A DNA stretch of 11,183 nt from Clostridiaceae bacterium (GTDB lineage: Bacteria > Bacillota_A > Clostridia > Clostridiales > Clostridiaceae): assembly GCA_029256485.1 (NCBI GenBank), contig JAQSXU010000107.1, positions 1-11,183 of the forward strand, in the 5' to 3' direction. The notes under the pieces were generated by a model. It did no database searches. It saw nothing but the letters and a program-made list of their open reading frames with translations, and was not told where the DNA came from. The position numbers and the translations under genes are program-made. Positions 1 through 5,692 of this stretch are shown piece after piece; within the stretch, counting starts at the first letter, position 1, and every line of letters begins with the position of its first letter.

Positions 1-21
1 TGCCTTGTTTTTGCAGCTAAA

Positions 22-252
22 TTATTTATTTTCCTCTTGAAGCATAGCATCTCTCTTTAGAATTTCTTTGATATTTTTCTCTTTGGCTTCGGTACCATTA
101 TTTTTCTTTTTATGTTTGGTTACCCATCGTCTTATTGTCGTTTTTGGTACTCCATATTCGCTGTTAAGCTCGCTATAAGTTTTTCCACTGTTAAATAGCT
201 CAACAATGGTGCTTTTGTACTCATCTGTATAATTGTTTACTTTTCTTCCCAT
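22..252 (-). CDS. IS3-family transposase OrfA (HTH subunit), possibly shortened
   Basis: This is a 76-residue protein with the usual IS3 OrfA layout. An N-terminal helix-turn-helix (about residues 8-45) contains the typical recognition part with the words SELNSEYGVPKTTIRRWV. A basic stretch follows, then the beginning of a leucine-zipper-like helix (KEILKRDAMLQEEN). OrfA binds the terminal repeats and is normally joined to the DDE-carrying OrfB by a -1 ribosomal frameshift. The start is ATG at 252, with AGGAAGG 13-19 bases upstream and a stem sequence in between (see the repeat at 254-318). The frame stops at 22-24, somewhat earlier than the usual 90-100 residues, so the gene may carry an early stop. 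Too little sequence lies to the left to see whether OrfB follows intact. Confidence 0.75.
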   Translation of the reverse strand: MGRKVNNYTDEYKSTIVELFNSGKTYSELNSEYGVPKTTIRRWVTKHKKKNNGTEAKEKNIKEILKRDAMLQEENK

Positions 253-253
253 G

Positions 254-318
254 TGTAGACACTTTCCTTCCTATATTTTATTATATACCTTAAGTAAATC
301 TACAATTTTGTGTCTACA
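254..318 (-). repeat. Inverted copies of the IS tip flanking the transposase promoter region
   Basis: The 9-base word TGTAGACAC at 254-262 is the exact reverse complement of GTGTCTACA at 310-318, which is the outer tip of the element. On the transposase strand the order is tip (318-310), TATAAT (285-280, candidate -10 without a convincing -35), AGGAAGG, inverted tip (262-254), one base, then ATG. A transcript entering from outside could fold into a 9-bp stem between ribosome binding site and start codon. A transcript started at the internal TATAAT would lack the first arm. Confidence 0.6.
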
Positions 319-427
319 CTTTTATACTATCACCAGTTTTGCCTTAGCAGTGGTACTAATAAAGTTATTTGATAAGTCTGCTAAAATAGATGAAAATGCT
401 GAGAAGATTACCTGGGAAGACATATAA
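319..427 (+). pseudogene. C-terminal remnant of an unidentified small membrane protein, cut by the IS
   Basis: Immediately outside the IS tip an open frame reads TITSFALAVVLIKLF and continues as a charged tail ending WEDI, with a stop at 425-427. The short hydrophobic helix followed by an acidic and lysine-rich tail looks like the end of a real small membrane protein. The frame runs back into the IS without a start of its own, so the upstream part would lie on the far side of the element. No family is recognised. It may also be a chance frame. Confidence 0.3.
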
Positions 428-627
428 ATATGAATATATAAGTAAAAATGCAGTAGCAACAGCACTTAACTATATTTAATAAAATAGTTAAACTTCTTAG
501 AGGCACTGATAAAACCATTAGTTCGGAAATAAAATATAAAATGAATAAGGCAATTGACAAATTACTTTTTGTGGAAGCTTCATAACAAAGATTTATCAAT
601 TTCAGCTGAGATTACATTTAATTGAAA
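428..627 (+). other. Degraded intergenic stretch with a short open tail
   Basis: No intact gene is seen. A plus-strand frame from about 457 to a stop at 583-585 has coding-like composition near its end (residues SSEIKYKMNKAIDKLLFVEAS broken by no stop, with alternating charged and hydrophobic residues). It has an in-frame stop (TAG 454-456) just before it and no start with a ribosome binding site. It may be the tail of a decayed gene. The opposite-strand frame here is leucine, isoleucine and cysteine-rich and looks like a shadow. Confidence 0.25.
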
Positions 628-694
628 GGAGCAGCTGTGTAACAGCTGAATAATATATGGTTTTTAACCAACTCAGCAACCAGACAGCCAGCTC
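628..694 (-). terminator. Possible terminator after the dus gene
   Basis: Directly after the dus stop, the minus strand can pair GGAGC near 694-690 with GCTCC at 632-628. Inside this lie a tight CAGCTG-N5-CAGCTG hairpin (632-637 and 643-648) and a small GGTT/AACC hairpin (659-669). The hairpins are clear, but only a short, interrupted T run follows (CTTTCAATT), so termination strength is uncertain. Confidence 0.35.
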
Positions 695-1636
695 CTAATT
701 TTCTAAAATATCCTGTTCTCTGAATAGGCTTAAAACTGCTTCATCGTAATCGTATAATCTTTCTGATTTCCTGATTTTTTTTGCATATTTTGCATTATCA
801 GAAAACATGGGCAGCATATAAAACCATAATTCTTTCATTTTAAACAACACATTTCTATCTCCAAAAAGTATCCCTTTATAATCTTCATAAATTTTATCAT
901 GAAAGTCTTTTAGTAATTTTTTGTCCAGTTTAGTATTATTTTTAATATTGCTAATCAGTGCGGGATTGGCTAATAATCCTCTGCCAATCATTAAAGTTTC
1001 TACACCATGAAAATCAGTTGAAATTTTCTTGTAATCTTTCACTGTAAAAATGTCACCATTATAGCAAACAGGATTTTTACTTAAAATCAAGGCATCCTTA
1101 AAGATCTTCAGATTAGGCTTATTTTTATAAAAATCTTTTTGAGTCCTAGGGTGAATGATAAGCTCTTCTATAGGATACTTGTTAAATATTTCAATCAAAT
1201 TATAAAATTCTTCTGGCTGGTCTTTTCCTATTCTAGTTTTTACTGAGATTTTTGTTGTGGTTTGAGAAAAAATCTCCTCTAAAAACACATTAAGTTCTTC
1301 TGTTTTTGAAAGGAATCCGGCTCCTCTATTTTTTGAAACTACAGTTCCAGAAGGACATCCCAAATTTAAATTTATTTCATTATATCCTAATTGCTTTATT
1401 TTCTTTGAAGTATGTATAAAATCTTTTGCATTATTTGTTAGCAATTGCGGAATCAAAACTAAGCCTTTGTTGTTTTCAGGTAAAATATCATTTAAATCCC
1501 GTGTCTTAAAATTGTTATTTTGATTTGCAACAATAAAAGGTGAAAAGTATTTATCTATATTATTGAAAAAGGCATTATGGGCATTTCTATAAATGTACCC
1601 AGTCAAACCTTCCATAGGTGCGAAGTAGAAATTCAT
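695..1636 (-). CDS. tRNA-dihydrouridine synthase family protein
   Basis: This FMN- and NADPH-dependent enzyme reduces uridine to dihydrouridine in tRNA D-loops in the cytoplasm. The protein has 313 residues in a Dus TIM-barrel layout: N-terminal FAPMEGLTG (residues 5-13, FMN binding), QLL (64-66), the catalytic loop LNLGCPSGTV with Cys94, SVKTRIG (131-137, phosphate and tRNA contact Lys133), IIHPRT (160-165) with His162, NGD (193-195) and IGRG (217-220). The GCPS-type catalytic loop is closer to DusC than to DusB, so no symbol is given. I chose ATG at 1636. It begins the protein directly at the conserved strand and is preceded by AAAGGAG 11 bases upstream, which lies inside the 8-codon TTG extension to 1660. 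The gene stands alone with its own promoter, is intact, and is unrelated to the neighbouring sugar genes. Confidence 0.9.
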   Translation of the reverse strand: MNFYFAPMEGLTGYIYRNAHNAFFNNIDKYFSPFIVANQNNNFKTRDLNDILPENNKGLVLIPQLLTNNAKDFIHTSKKIKQLGYNEINLNLGCPSGTVVSKNRGAGFLSKTEELNVFLEEIFSQTTTKISVKTRIGKDQPEEFYNLIEIFNKYPIEELIIHPRTQKDFYKNKPNLKIFKDALILSKNPVCYNGDIFTVKDYKKISTDFHGVETLMIGRGLLANPALISNIKNNTKLDKKLLKDFHDKIYEDYKGILFGDRNVLFKMKELWFYMLPMFSDNAKYAKKIRKSERLYDYDEAVLSLFREQDILEN

Positions 1637-1695
1637 ATATTTAGAAGCTCCTTTATTCAAGTAGTGTTATTACCTTTAATTTTTTCATATGGTTT

Positions 1696-1704
1696 ATTAT
1701 AACA
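1696..1704 (-). promoter_or_regulatory. Extended -10 promoter of the dus gene
   Basis: On the minus strand positions 1704-1696 read TGTTATAAT, a perfect TG-N-TATAAT extended -10. No good -35 lies at 16-18 bp, which is usual for extended -10 promoters. Transcription would start near 1689, giving a leader of about 50 bases before the ATG at 1636. Confidence 0.55.
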
Positions 1705-2051
1705 TATTCCTAGTGTAAAAAATTCTATTTACCCTCGGGGGTAATTTGATGAAGTTCCTGTAAAACTGTTTCAACGTCCACAGAAATCCTCCCTTCAATA
1801 TATTTACCTCATTTTTCTCTGCTTCTTATGTACATTGTAGTTCAAATTGTTCTAAATTTCCACAGAGTTAATTTTTAGCTAATCAAATTTGAAAAGCACC
1901 ATGGAACAAGTGCCCTTTTATCCTGTTTTGAACATTTCTTTAATTCCAAAGACAGATTTATCATAAGCTTTGTTATATAATAATCCACCACATCTTTTCA
2001 TTGATGGTGTCAATGAGAGCAATATACAGTAATTTGAAGGGATAGAGGAAA
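1705..2051. other. Gene-poor region upstream of dus
   Basis: No confident gene is seen. On the minus strand, 1781-1725 is an 18-codon frame (GTG start, GGGAGG six bases before it, product V-D-V-E-T-V-L-Q-E-L-H-Q-I-T-P-E-G-K, TAG stop). It could be a micro-peptide or the stub of a broken gene. Also on the minus strand, about 2040-1918 stays open and ends LLYNKAYDKSVFGIKEMFKTG-stop, which has protein-like composition but no recognisable family. A weak hairpin with GCAC/GTGC arms lies near 1896-1917. Confidence 0.3.
1998..2028 (+). promoter_or_regulatory. Candidate promoter with overlapping inverted repeat, upstream of the acyltransferase remnant
   Basis: A perfect 7-base inverted repeat TCATTGA-N5-TCAATGA (1998-2004 and 2010-2016) overlaps a possible -35 TTGATG (2001-2006). 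A -10-like TATACA (2023-2028) follows at 16 bp. The layout resembles a repressor operator on a promoter, about 25 bases before the ATG of the broken acyltransferase gene. The gene it served is dead, so the site is probably a relic. Confidence 0.35.
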
Positions 2052-2520
2052 ATGAGAAAATATTATCTAGGTAACATGAGATGGTTATGTGCTGCCTGTT
2101 CGTGGCAGCCGGCGTAAGTGCGAAATTTGTACTCATCAAGATTGTAAGCGCTACGGGACCGTCATGGTTCTTACTTCAGTTGTTATTAATTTTCCTGTGC
2201 TTTTATCAGCACAGATTCTGTATGTAACATATACTTATAGGAACATGCTTTACCTTTTCATGTTCCTCATGGGGTACTACGTATTCTCACATGACAACGT
2301 AATTGAGACGTTGAAAAAAAGCTCACCTGTTTTACTTGGCGCTGGAATTGTGCTAGGTGTCATTCAGACATATCGCTGTTGGGGAACCTTCTATCAGGTA
2401 GTAGTAAACGACTGGGTAGTTATGCTCTATACATGGATCATGATTTTAGCTGTGTTTGGCTGTTTCGCCCGCTTTTTTGACAGGCAGGACAGATTTACAG
2501 CCCATATGTCCAGGTCATGA
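2052..2520 (+). pseudogene. Eroded acyltransferase-3 family integral membrane protein
   Basis: Three successive frames give pieces of one acyltransferase-3 (OatA/OpgC-like) protein in the correct order. Frame A (ATG 2052, preceded by AGAGG; stop 2115-2117) gives MRKYYLGNMRWLCA, the family's usual N-terminus. Frame B (from about 2096 to stop 2225-2227) gives LFVAAGVSAKF and then GPSWFLLQLLLIF, normally more than 60 residues apart. Frame C (from about 2178 to stop 2518-2520) gives VLLSAQIL, LYLFMFLMGYYVFSHD and a further run to FTAHMSRS, where the family normally continues with the last helix. The gene has therefore suffered at least two frameshifts, internal deletions and loss of the C-terminus; at roughly 156 codons it is less than half the usual length. 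Its base use is noticeably richer in G and C than the surrounding genes, suggesting an acquired gene. Intact relatives transfer acyl groups to surface carbohydrates. Confidence 0.8.
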
Positions 2521-2694
2521 TAAAAAAGGAATTTTGGAGTTACAGGTTCCGGCCCACAAATCTCAAGCAAACAATTTCCTCTTACGGCTATAATTCTATC
2601 TGCAAATTCATTAAGTAAGTATATTCACCATTTTTTTGCTTTTTATATACTTATAAATTGTCTATTTTATGAATTTATTGGTTCTTTGTGAACC
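2521..2694. other. Short decayed stretch after the acyltransferase remnant
   Basis: No intact gene is seen. The minus strand is open from about 2625 down to the junction near 2520 and reads NEFADRIIAVRGNCLLEICG followed by PEPVTPKF. This looks like protein but has no start, and I cannot assign it to a family. An AT-rich inverted repeat (TAAGTATAT 2616-2624 with ATATACTTA 2645-2653) follows. Confidence 0.25.
2680..2694 (-). terminator. Small hairpin directly after the SBP1 stop
   Basis: GGTTC-N5-GAACC (2680-2684 and 2690-2694) begins at the base next to the SBP1 stop codon. The stem is only 5 bp and no T run follows on the minus strand, so it is a weak terminator at best. On the plus strand TTATTTT follows. 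It may serve as an mRNA 3-prime stabiliser. Confidence 0.25.
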
Positions 2695-3972
2695 TTATTT
2701 TGCCTCACCTAATTGAATCCATGCCCTTTCAATCTCTTTCATTGCCTGCTCCTTAGTTTTAGACTTACCAATATAAGACTGCATTATTTCCCCAAATTTC
2801 TGATGGAAGCTGTCTAAGGAGTAATTAATCGACTCATCACCAAGCTTTTCTGTCTTTAGAAGCTCCTTCATTTCATTAGGCATCTGCATATCAGGATAAG
2901 CAGCATTGGTTATTGGGGGAATAACCTTAGCCACCTGAGAAAACCACTTTTTCCCATAGTCTGAAGTATAAAGCCAGTTAAAAAATTCCTTGGTTTCTTT
3001 AAGTTCCTTTGAATCCTTATTTATTCTTAATGCTTGTCCAGAGCCAGCTATAATCATTGCCTTACTAGGGTCACCATTTATAGGATACCCCATAATGCCC
3101 ATTTTAAAGCCGGGGTTAATTTTTAAAATATCTTCCTCAGTCCAAGCCCCTTGACCAGTCATCATTGCAGCTTTTCCTGTTGCAAAATCATTGATTTCAG
3201 CTGCAGCATCCTTCTCTAAGGGCTTACTAGTACCATGTTCTACAGTTAAATCTATAAAGTCAAAATAATTTAGTAGTGTGGGGTTATCCTTAAAAGTAGT
3301 TCTTCCCTCAATAAAATTCTCCACCAGTTTTTCTGGATTATCAGCTGCAGCATCTATAAAATGTTGAAAGATATGCTTTTGAACCCACCACTCCTTATAG
3401 CCATTTGCAAAAGGAGTTATTCCTTTTGCCTCCAGCTTTAAACATACTTTCTTTAAGTCCTTCAAGGTTTTGGGTACTTGTGTTATGCCCGCAGCCGCAA
3501 ATAAATCTTTATTATAAATTAAAGCAAATAAATCAGACTTAATAGGTAAGCCAAGCACTTTACCATTCAGTGACATGCTTGCCTTAACAGAACTATTCAT
3601 TACTTTCGCTAAGGGCTCCTCTGTTAAATCAGCGCTGTAAGCAGCGTACTCCTTTATTTCTCTAACTGATGTAGTTTGAAACACATCAGGAATATCTCCA
3701 GACGCAATTTTTGCTTTTAAAAGATCAGGATAATCATCCTGCATAATTTGCAGCTCAATATTTACATTAGGTTTAATTTTCTTATACTCTGAGATAAGCA
3801 CATTATAAGCATCAGTATATTCTGGTGCATTAATAAACATTTTAATAGTTACTGTTTTTTGAGCTTGTTCGCTGCTTTTAACCTCATTTGAAACAGAGGT
3901 TGAACTGCATCCATTTAAAGCTGCCAACAACACAAAACCTGCTAAAGCTATTGATAAAATTCTCCTCAGCAT
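2695..3972 (-). CDS. Extracellular solute-binding lipoprotein of a sugar ABC system (SBP1)
   Basis: This is a 425-residue family 1 solute-binding protein (CUT1, SBP_bac_1 type). The signal peptide (residues 1-21, RR then a hydrophobic core) ends in the lipobox LNGC with Cys22 as lipid anchor, so the mature protein sits on the outer face of the membrane. The mature part shows typical signatures: KIASGDIPDVF (88-98), GKVLGLP (137-143), LIYNKDLFAAAGI (151-163), FATGKAAMMTGQGAW (263-277) and FNWLYTSDYGKKWF (331-344). The start ATG at 3972 has GGAGGGAG 9 bases upstream. It lies 106 bp behind the response regulator on the same strand with no terminator between, yet has its own promoter matching that of SBP2. 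Either it is a second binding protein for the permeases encoded at 9111-10801, or it presents ligand to the neighbouring kinase, as CuaD-like proteins do in clostridial three-component systems. The second role is inference. Confidence 0.9.
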   Translation of the reverse strand: MLRRILSIALAGFVLLAALNGCSSTSVSNEVKSSEQAQKTVTIKMFINAPEYTDAYNVLISEYKKIKPNVNIELQIMQDDYPDLLKAKIASGDIPDVFQTTSVREIKEYAAYSADLTEEPLAKVMNSSVKASMSLNGKVLGLPIKSDLFALIYNKDLFAAAGITQVPKTLKDLKKVCLKLEAKGITPFANGYKEWWVQKHIFQHFIDAAADNPEKLVENFIEGRTTFKDNPTLLNYFDFIDLTVEHGTSKPLEKDAAAEINDFATGKAAMMTGQGAWTEEDILKINPGFKMGIMGYPINGDPSKAMIIAGSGQALRINKDSKELKETKEFFNWLYTSDYGKKWFSQVAKVIPPITNAAYPDMQMPNEMKELLKTEKLGDESINYSLDSFHQKFGEIMQSYIGKSKTKEQAMKEIERAWIQLGEAK

Positions 3973-3994
3973 TCTTAATCTCCCTCCGCTCTAA

Positions 3995-4068
3995 TGTAAT
4001 TGTTTACAATGAATATTATAGTCATTCCAGGTCTATTAAAAAAGGATTTTTAGTGAACATTGTAGGGT
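3995..4068 (-). promoter_or_regulatory. SBP1 promoter with upstream half-site pair and cre-like operator
   Basis: Read on the minus strand: ACCCTA (4068-4063), 4 bases, GTTCAC (4058-4053), 32 bases, TATAAT (4020-4015), 6 bases, TGTAAACAATTACA (4008-3995). No good -35 is present (TTTTTT at 17 bp), which suggests dependence on an activator. The 14-mer matches the cre consensus TGWAANCGNTNWCA at 13 of 14 positions and covers the expected start point. All spacings equal those in the SBP2 promoter. The activator is probably the adjacent AraC-type response regulator, and the operator probably takes CcpA or another LacI-family protein. Confidence 0.7.
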
Positions 4069-4078
4069 AAAAATGTGC

Positions 4079-5692
4079 TTATTTTCCCAGCAGGTTATTC
4101 CTATAATCCGTAGGTGATATTCCATAGTAGTTTCTAAAGGCCTTACTAAAATAATTTGTATCACTAAAACCAACTAACTGCGAAACACTCTGCACCTTTA
4201 TGTCCAAATCATTTAACAGCAATCTTGCTTTCTCCATACGTACCTTTTGCACATATTCATGTATTCCGCAATTAAATTCCTGCTTGAATAATTTCATTAT
4301 ATACTCTTTACTTAAAAAATACTTATCAGCAAAACTTGATATTTTAATATCCTGATAATAGTTTTTATCAATGTAGTCTTTTATTTTTTTTATGTTAAAG
4401 TTTCTATTCTCTTTTAAATAGTTTTTAACTTTATCAAAATAGCAATCAAGTATGGCGTATATAGCCTTCTTAAATTCTATGAAGGTTGAAAAATCATAAT
4501 TTATGTTCTCCCCAGCTTTAATATTAAAAGTTTGTAGAAATTTAAACTCTAAAATCATGTTTTCTAACAATATCCCAAATTCCTTTAGCAGCCTATATGC
4601 TTCCTTAAAGTTCAGCTGCCTGCTCCCTTCAAGCTTTTGTAAATAATCTCCTAAAGCTGCCTTGGCATAAAGTAATGTACCATTTTCTAAGGCGTCTTTT
4701 ATAGGTAGCGTGACAGTTAATATTGAAGGAATCTCTCCCTTTTCTCTTTTTAATTCTTCGGAATAAATGCCTTCCGTCATTTCAAAAATATTTATGGAAT
4801 CAAGTATTTTTTCAGAAGCCCTATATGCTTTTTCTATATTTTCAATGCCTATATAGCTTTCTCCTATACAAATAGCTATTTTAGCTCCAAACAATTCCTT
4901 TATTTTTAAATACAGTTTGGTGATTACATCCTTAATTCTATTAAGCTTATTATCTAAATAAGAAGTAAAAGAAATTATAATAATAAATTCTCTGTCTAAG
5001 TTAGGATTAGAAAAGCTGTAGCATTCCATACCTTCACTGCATATTTCATCAATTACATTGGATATAGCTGTATGCATTAGCTGAAGGTTGTTCCTAAACT
5101 TTTCTTTAATAAGCTCCTCCATATTCATTATTCTAACAATTGCTGCTCCATACTCTCTTACATTTCCTAAAGCATCAATCCTGTTTAAATAAAGCTCCTT
5201 ATCATTTTTATCAAATTCTCCCTCAATAATAGACATAAAGATTTTTTCCTTAAATGCTGGCAAAGATAGGTTCAATATAATCTCCTTATCTATTTTACTT
5301 TTAACTTCCTTCTGTTTCTCCTTAATATTATTTATACAATTTTCTATAGCTTTATTTAATTCTTCACGGTTTACTGGTTTTAATAAGTAGTCCGCAGCCT
5401 TGGACTGTATGGCCTGTCTAGTGTATTCATAGCTGTCATAGCCACTCACTACAATAGTCTGTATCTCAGAATTATACTTTTCTACGTTTTTCAGAAATTC
5501 AAAGCCATTCATCTTAGGCATTTTCATATCAACTAATATTAAATCTGGCTTTTCTTTTTCTACTATTGCCATCCCCTCAACTCCATTTGAGGCTTCCAAA
5601 AGTATGCCTATGCCATGTTCTTTCCATTTGCCTAAGATTTTTATTGCCTCCCTTACAGGCTCCTCATCATCAATTATTAAAGCCTTAAACAT
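4079..5692 (-). CDS. YesN-type response regulator with AraC DNA-binding domain
   Basis: This is a 537-residue cytoplasmic transcription regulator. Residues 1-120 form a receiver domain with the acidic pocket Asp8/Asp9, the phospho-acceptor Asp55 in LILVDMKMPKMNG, switch Ser83 and Lys105 in LLKPV. Residues about 130-425 form the long helical middle region found in YesN-like regulators. Residues 432-530 form a two-helix-turn-helix AraC domain, with ISSFADKYFLSKEYIMKLFK and VGFSDTNYFSKAFRNYYGISPTDYR carrying the family signature, the latter broken here only by helix boundaries. The ATG at 5692 overlaps the kinase stop in TAATG, with AAGGGGG and AAGG upstream, so translation is coupled and the two are partners. 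It likely activates the SBP1 and SBP2 promoters through the ACCCTA-N4-GTYCAC element. The gene is intact. Confidence 0.92.
   Translation of the reverse strand: MFKALIIDDEEPVREAIKILGKWKEHGIGILLEASNGVEGMAIVEKEKPDLILVDMKMPKMNGFEFLKNVEKYNSEIQTIVVSGYDSYEYTRQAIQSKAADYLLKPVNREELNKAIENCINNIKEKQKEVKSKIDKEIILNLSLPAFKEKIFMSIIEGEFDKNDKELYLNRIDALGNVREYGAAIVRIMNMEELIKEKFRNNLQLMHTAISNVIDEICSEGMECYSFSNPNLDREFIIIISFTSYLDNKLNRIKDVITKLYLKIKELFGAKIAICIGESYIGIENIEKAYRASEKILDSINIFEMTEGIYSEELKREKGEIPSILTVTLPIKDALENGTLLYAKAALGDYLQKLEGSRQLNFKEAYRLLKEFGILLENMILEFKFLQTFNIKAGENINYDFSTFIEFKKAIYAILDCYFDKVKNYLKENRNFNIKKIKDYIDKNYYQDIKISSFADKYFLSKEYIMKLFKQEFNCGIHEYVQKVRMEKARLLLNDLDIKVQSVSQLVGFSDTNYFSKAFRNYYGISPTDYRNNLLGK

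Larger units (their letters stand above)
1..318 (-). mobile_element. IS3-family insertion sequence, one end (runs off the left edge)
   Basis: The segment holds the start of an IS3-type transposase reading frame. Outside that frame it ends in a TG...CA-type tip: read on the minus strand from 318 the end begins TGTAGACACAAAATTG. Beyond 318 the sequence becomes unrelated degraded host DNA. The promoter-proximal end of the element is therefore inside the window, and the orfB end lies beyond base 1. The exact outer boundary is inferred from the TG tip and from the inverted copy at 254-262. The other terminal repeat and the target duplication cannot be seen. Confidence 0.7.

Noticed and set aside
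226..252. GTAAACAATTATACA near the transposase start resembling the cre-like operator
   Set aside because: It is coding sequence for K-V-N-N-Y-T, has the wrong spacing for an operator and does not follow a TATAAT by 6 bases.
1731..1742. ACCCTCGGGGGT as a regulatory palindrome
   Set aside because: The symmetry is imperfect in the centre and the bases are accounted for by the end of the short frame ITPEGK. It lies upstream of the dus promoter but with no second copy.
1918..2139. Minus-strand 73-codon frame
   Set aside because: Its first half is antisense to the acyltransferase relic and there is no ribosome binding site. Only the tail after about 2040 looks protein-like, and no family is recognisable.
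3888..4070. Plus-strand frame over the SBP1 start and promoter
   Set aside because: It crosses the SBP1 signal peptide and the shared promoter motif on the other strand; no ribosome binding site and no family.
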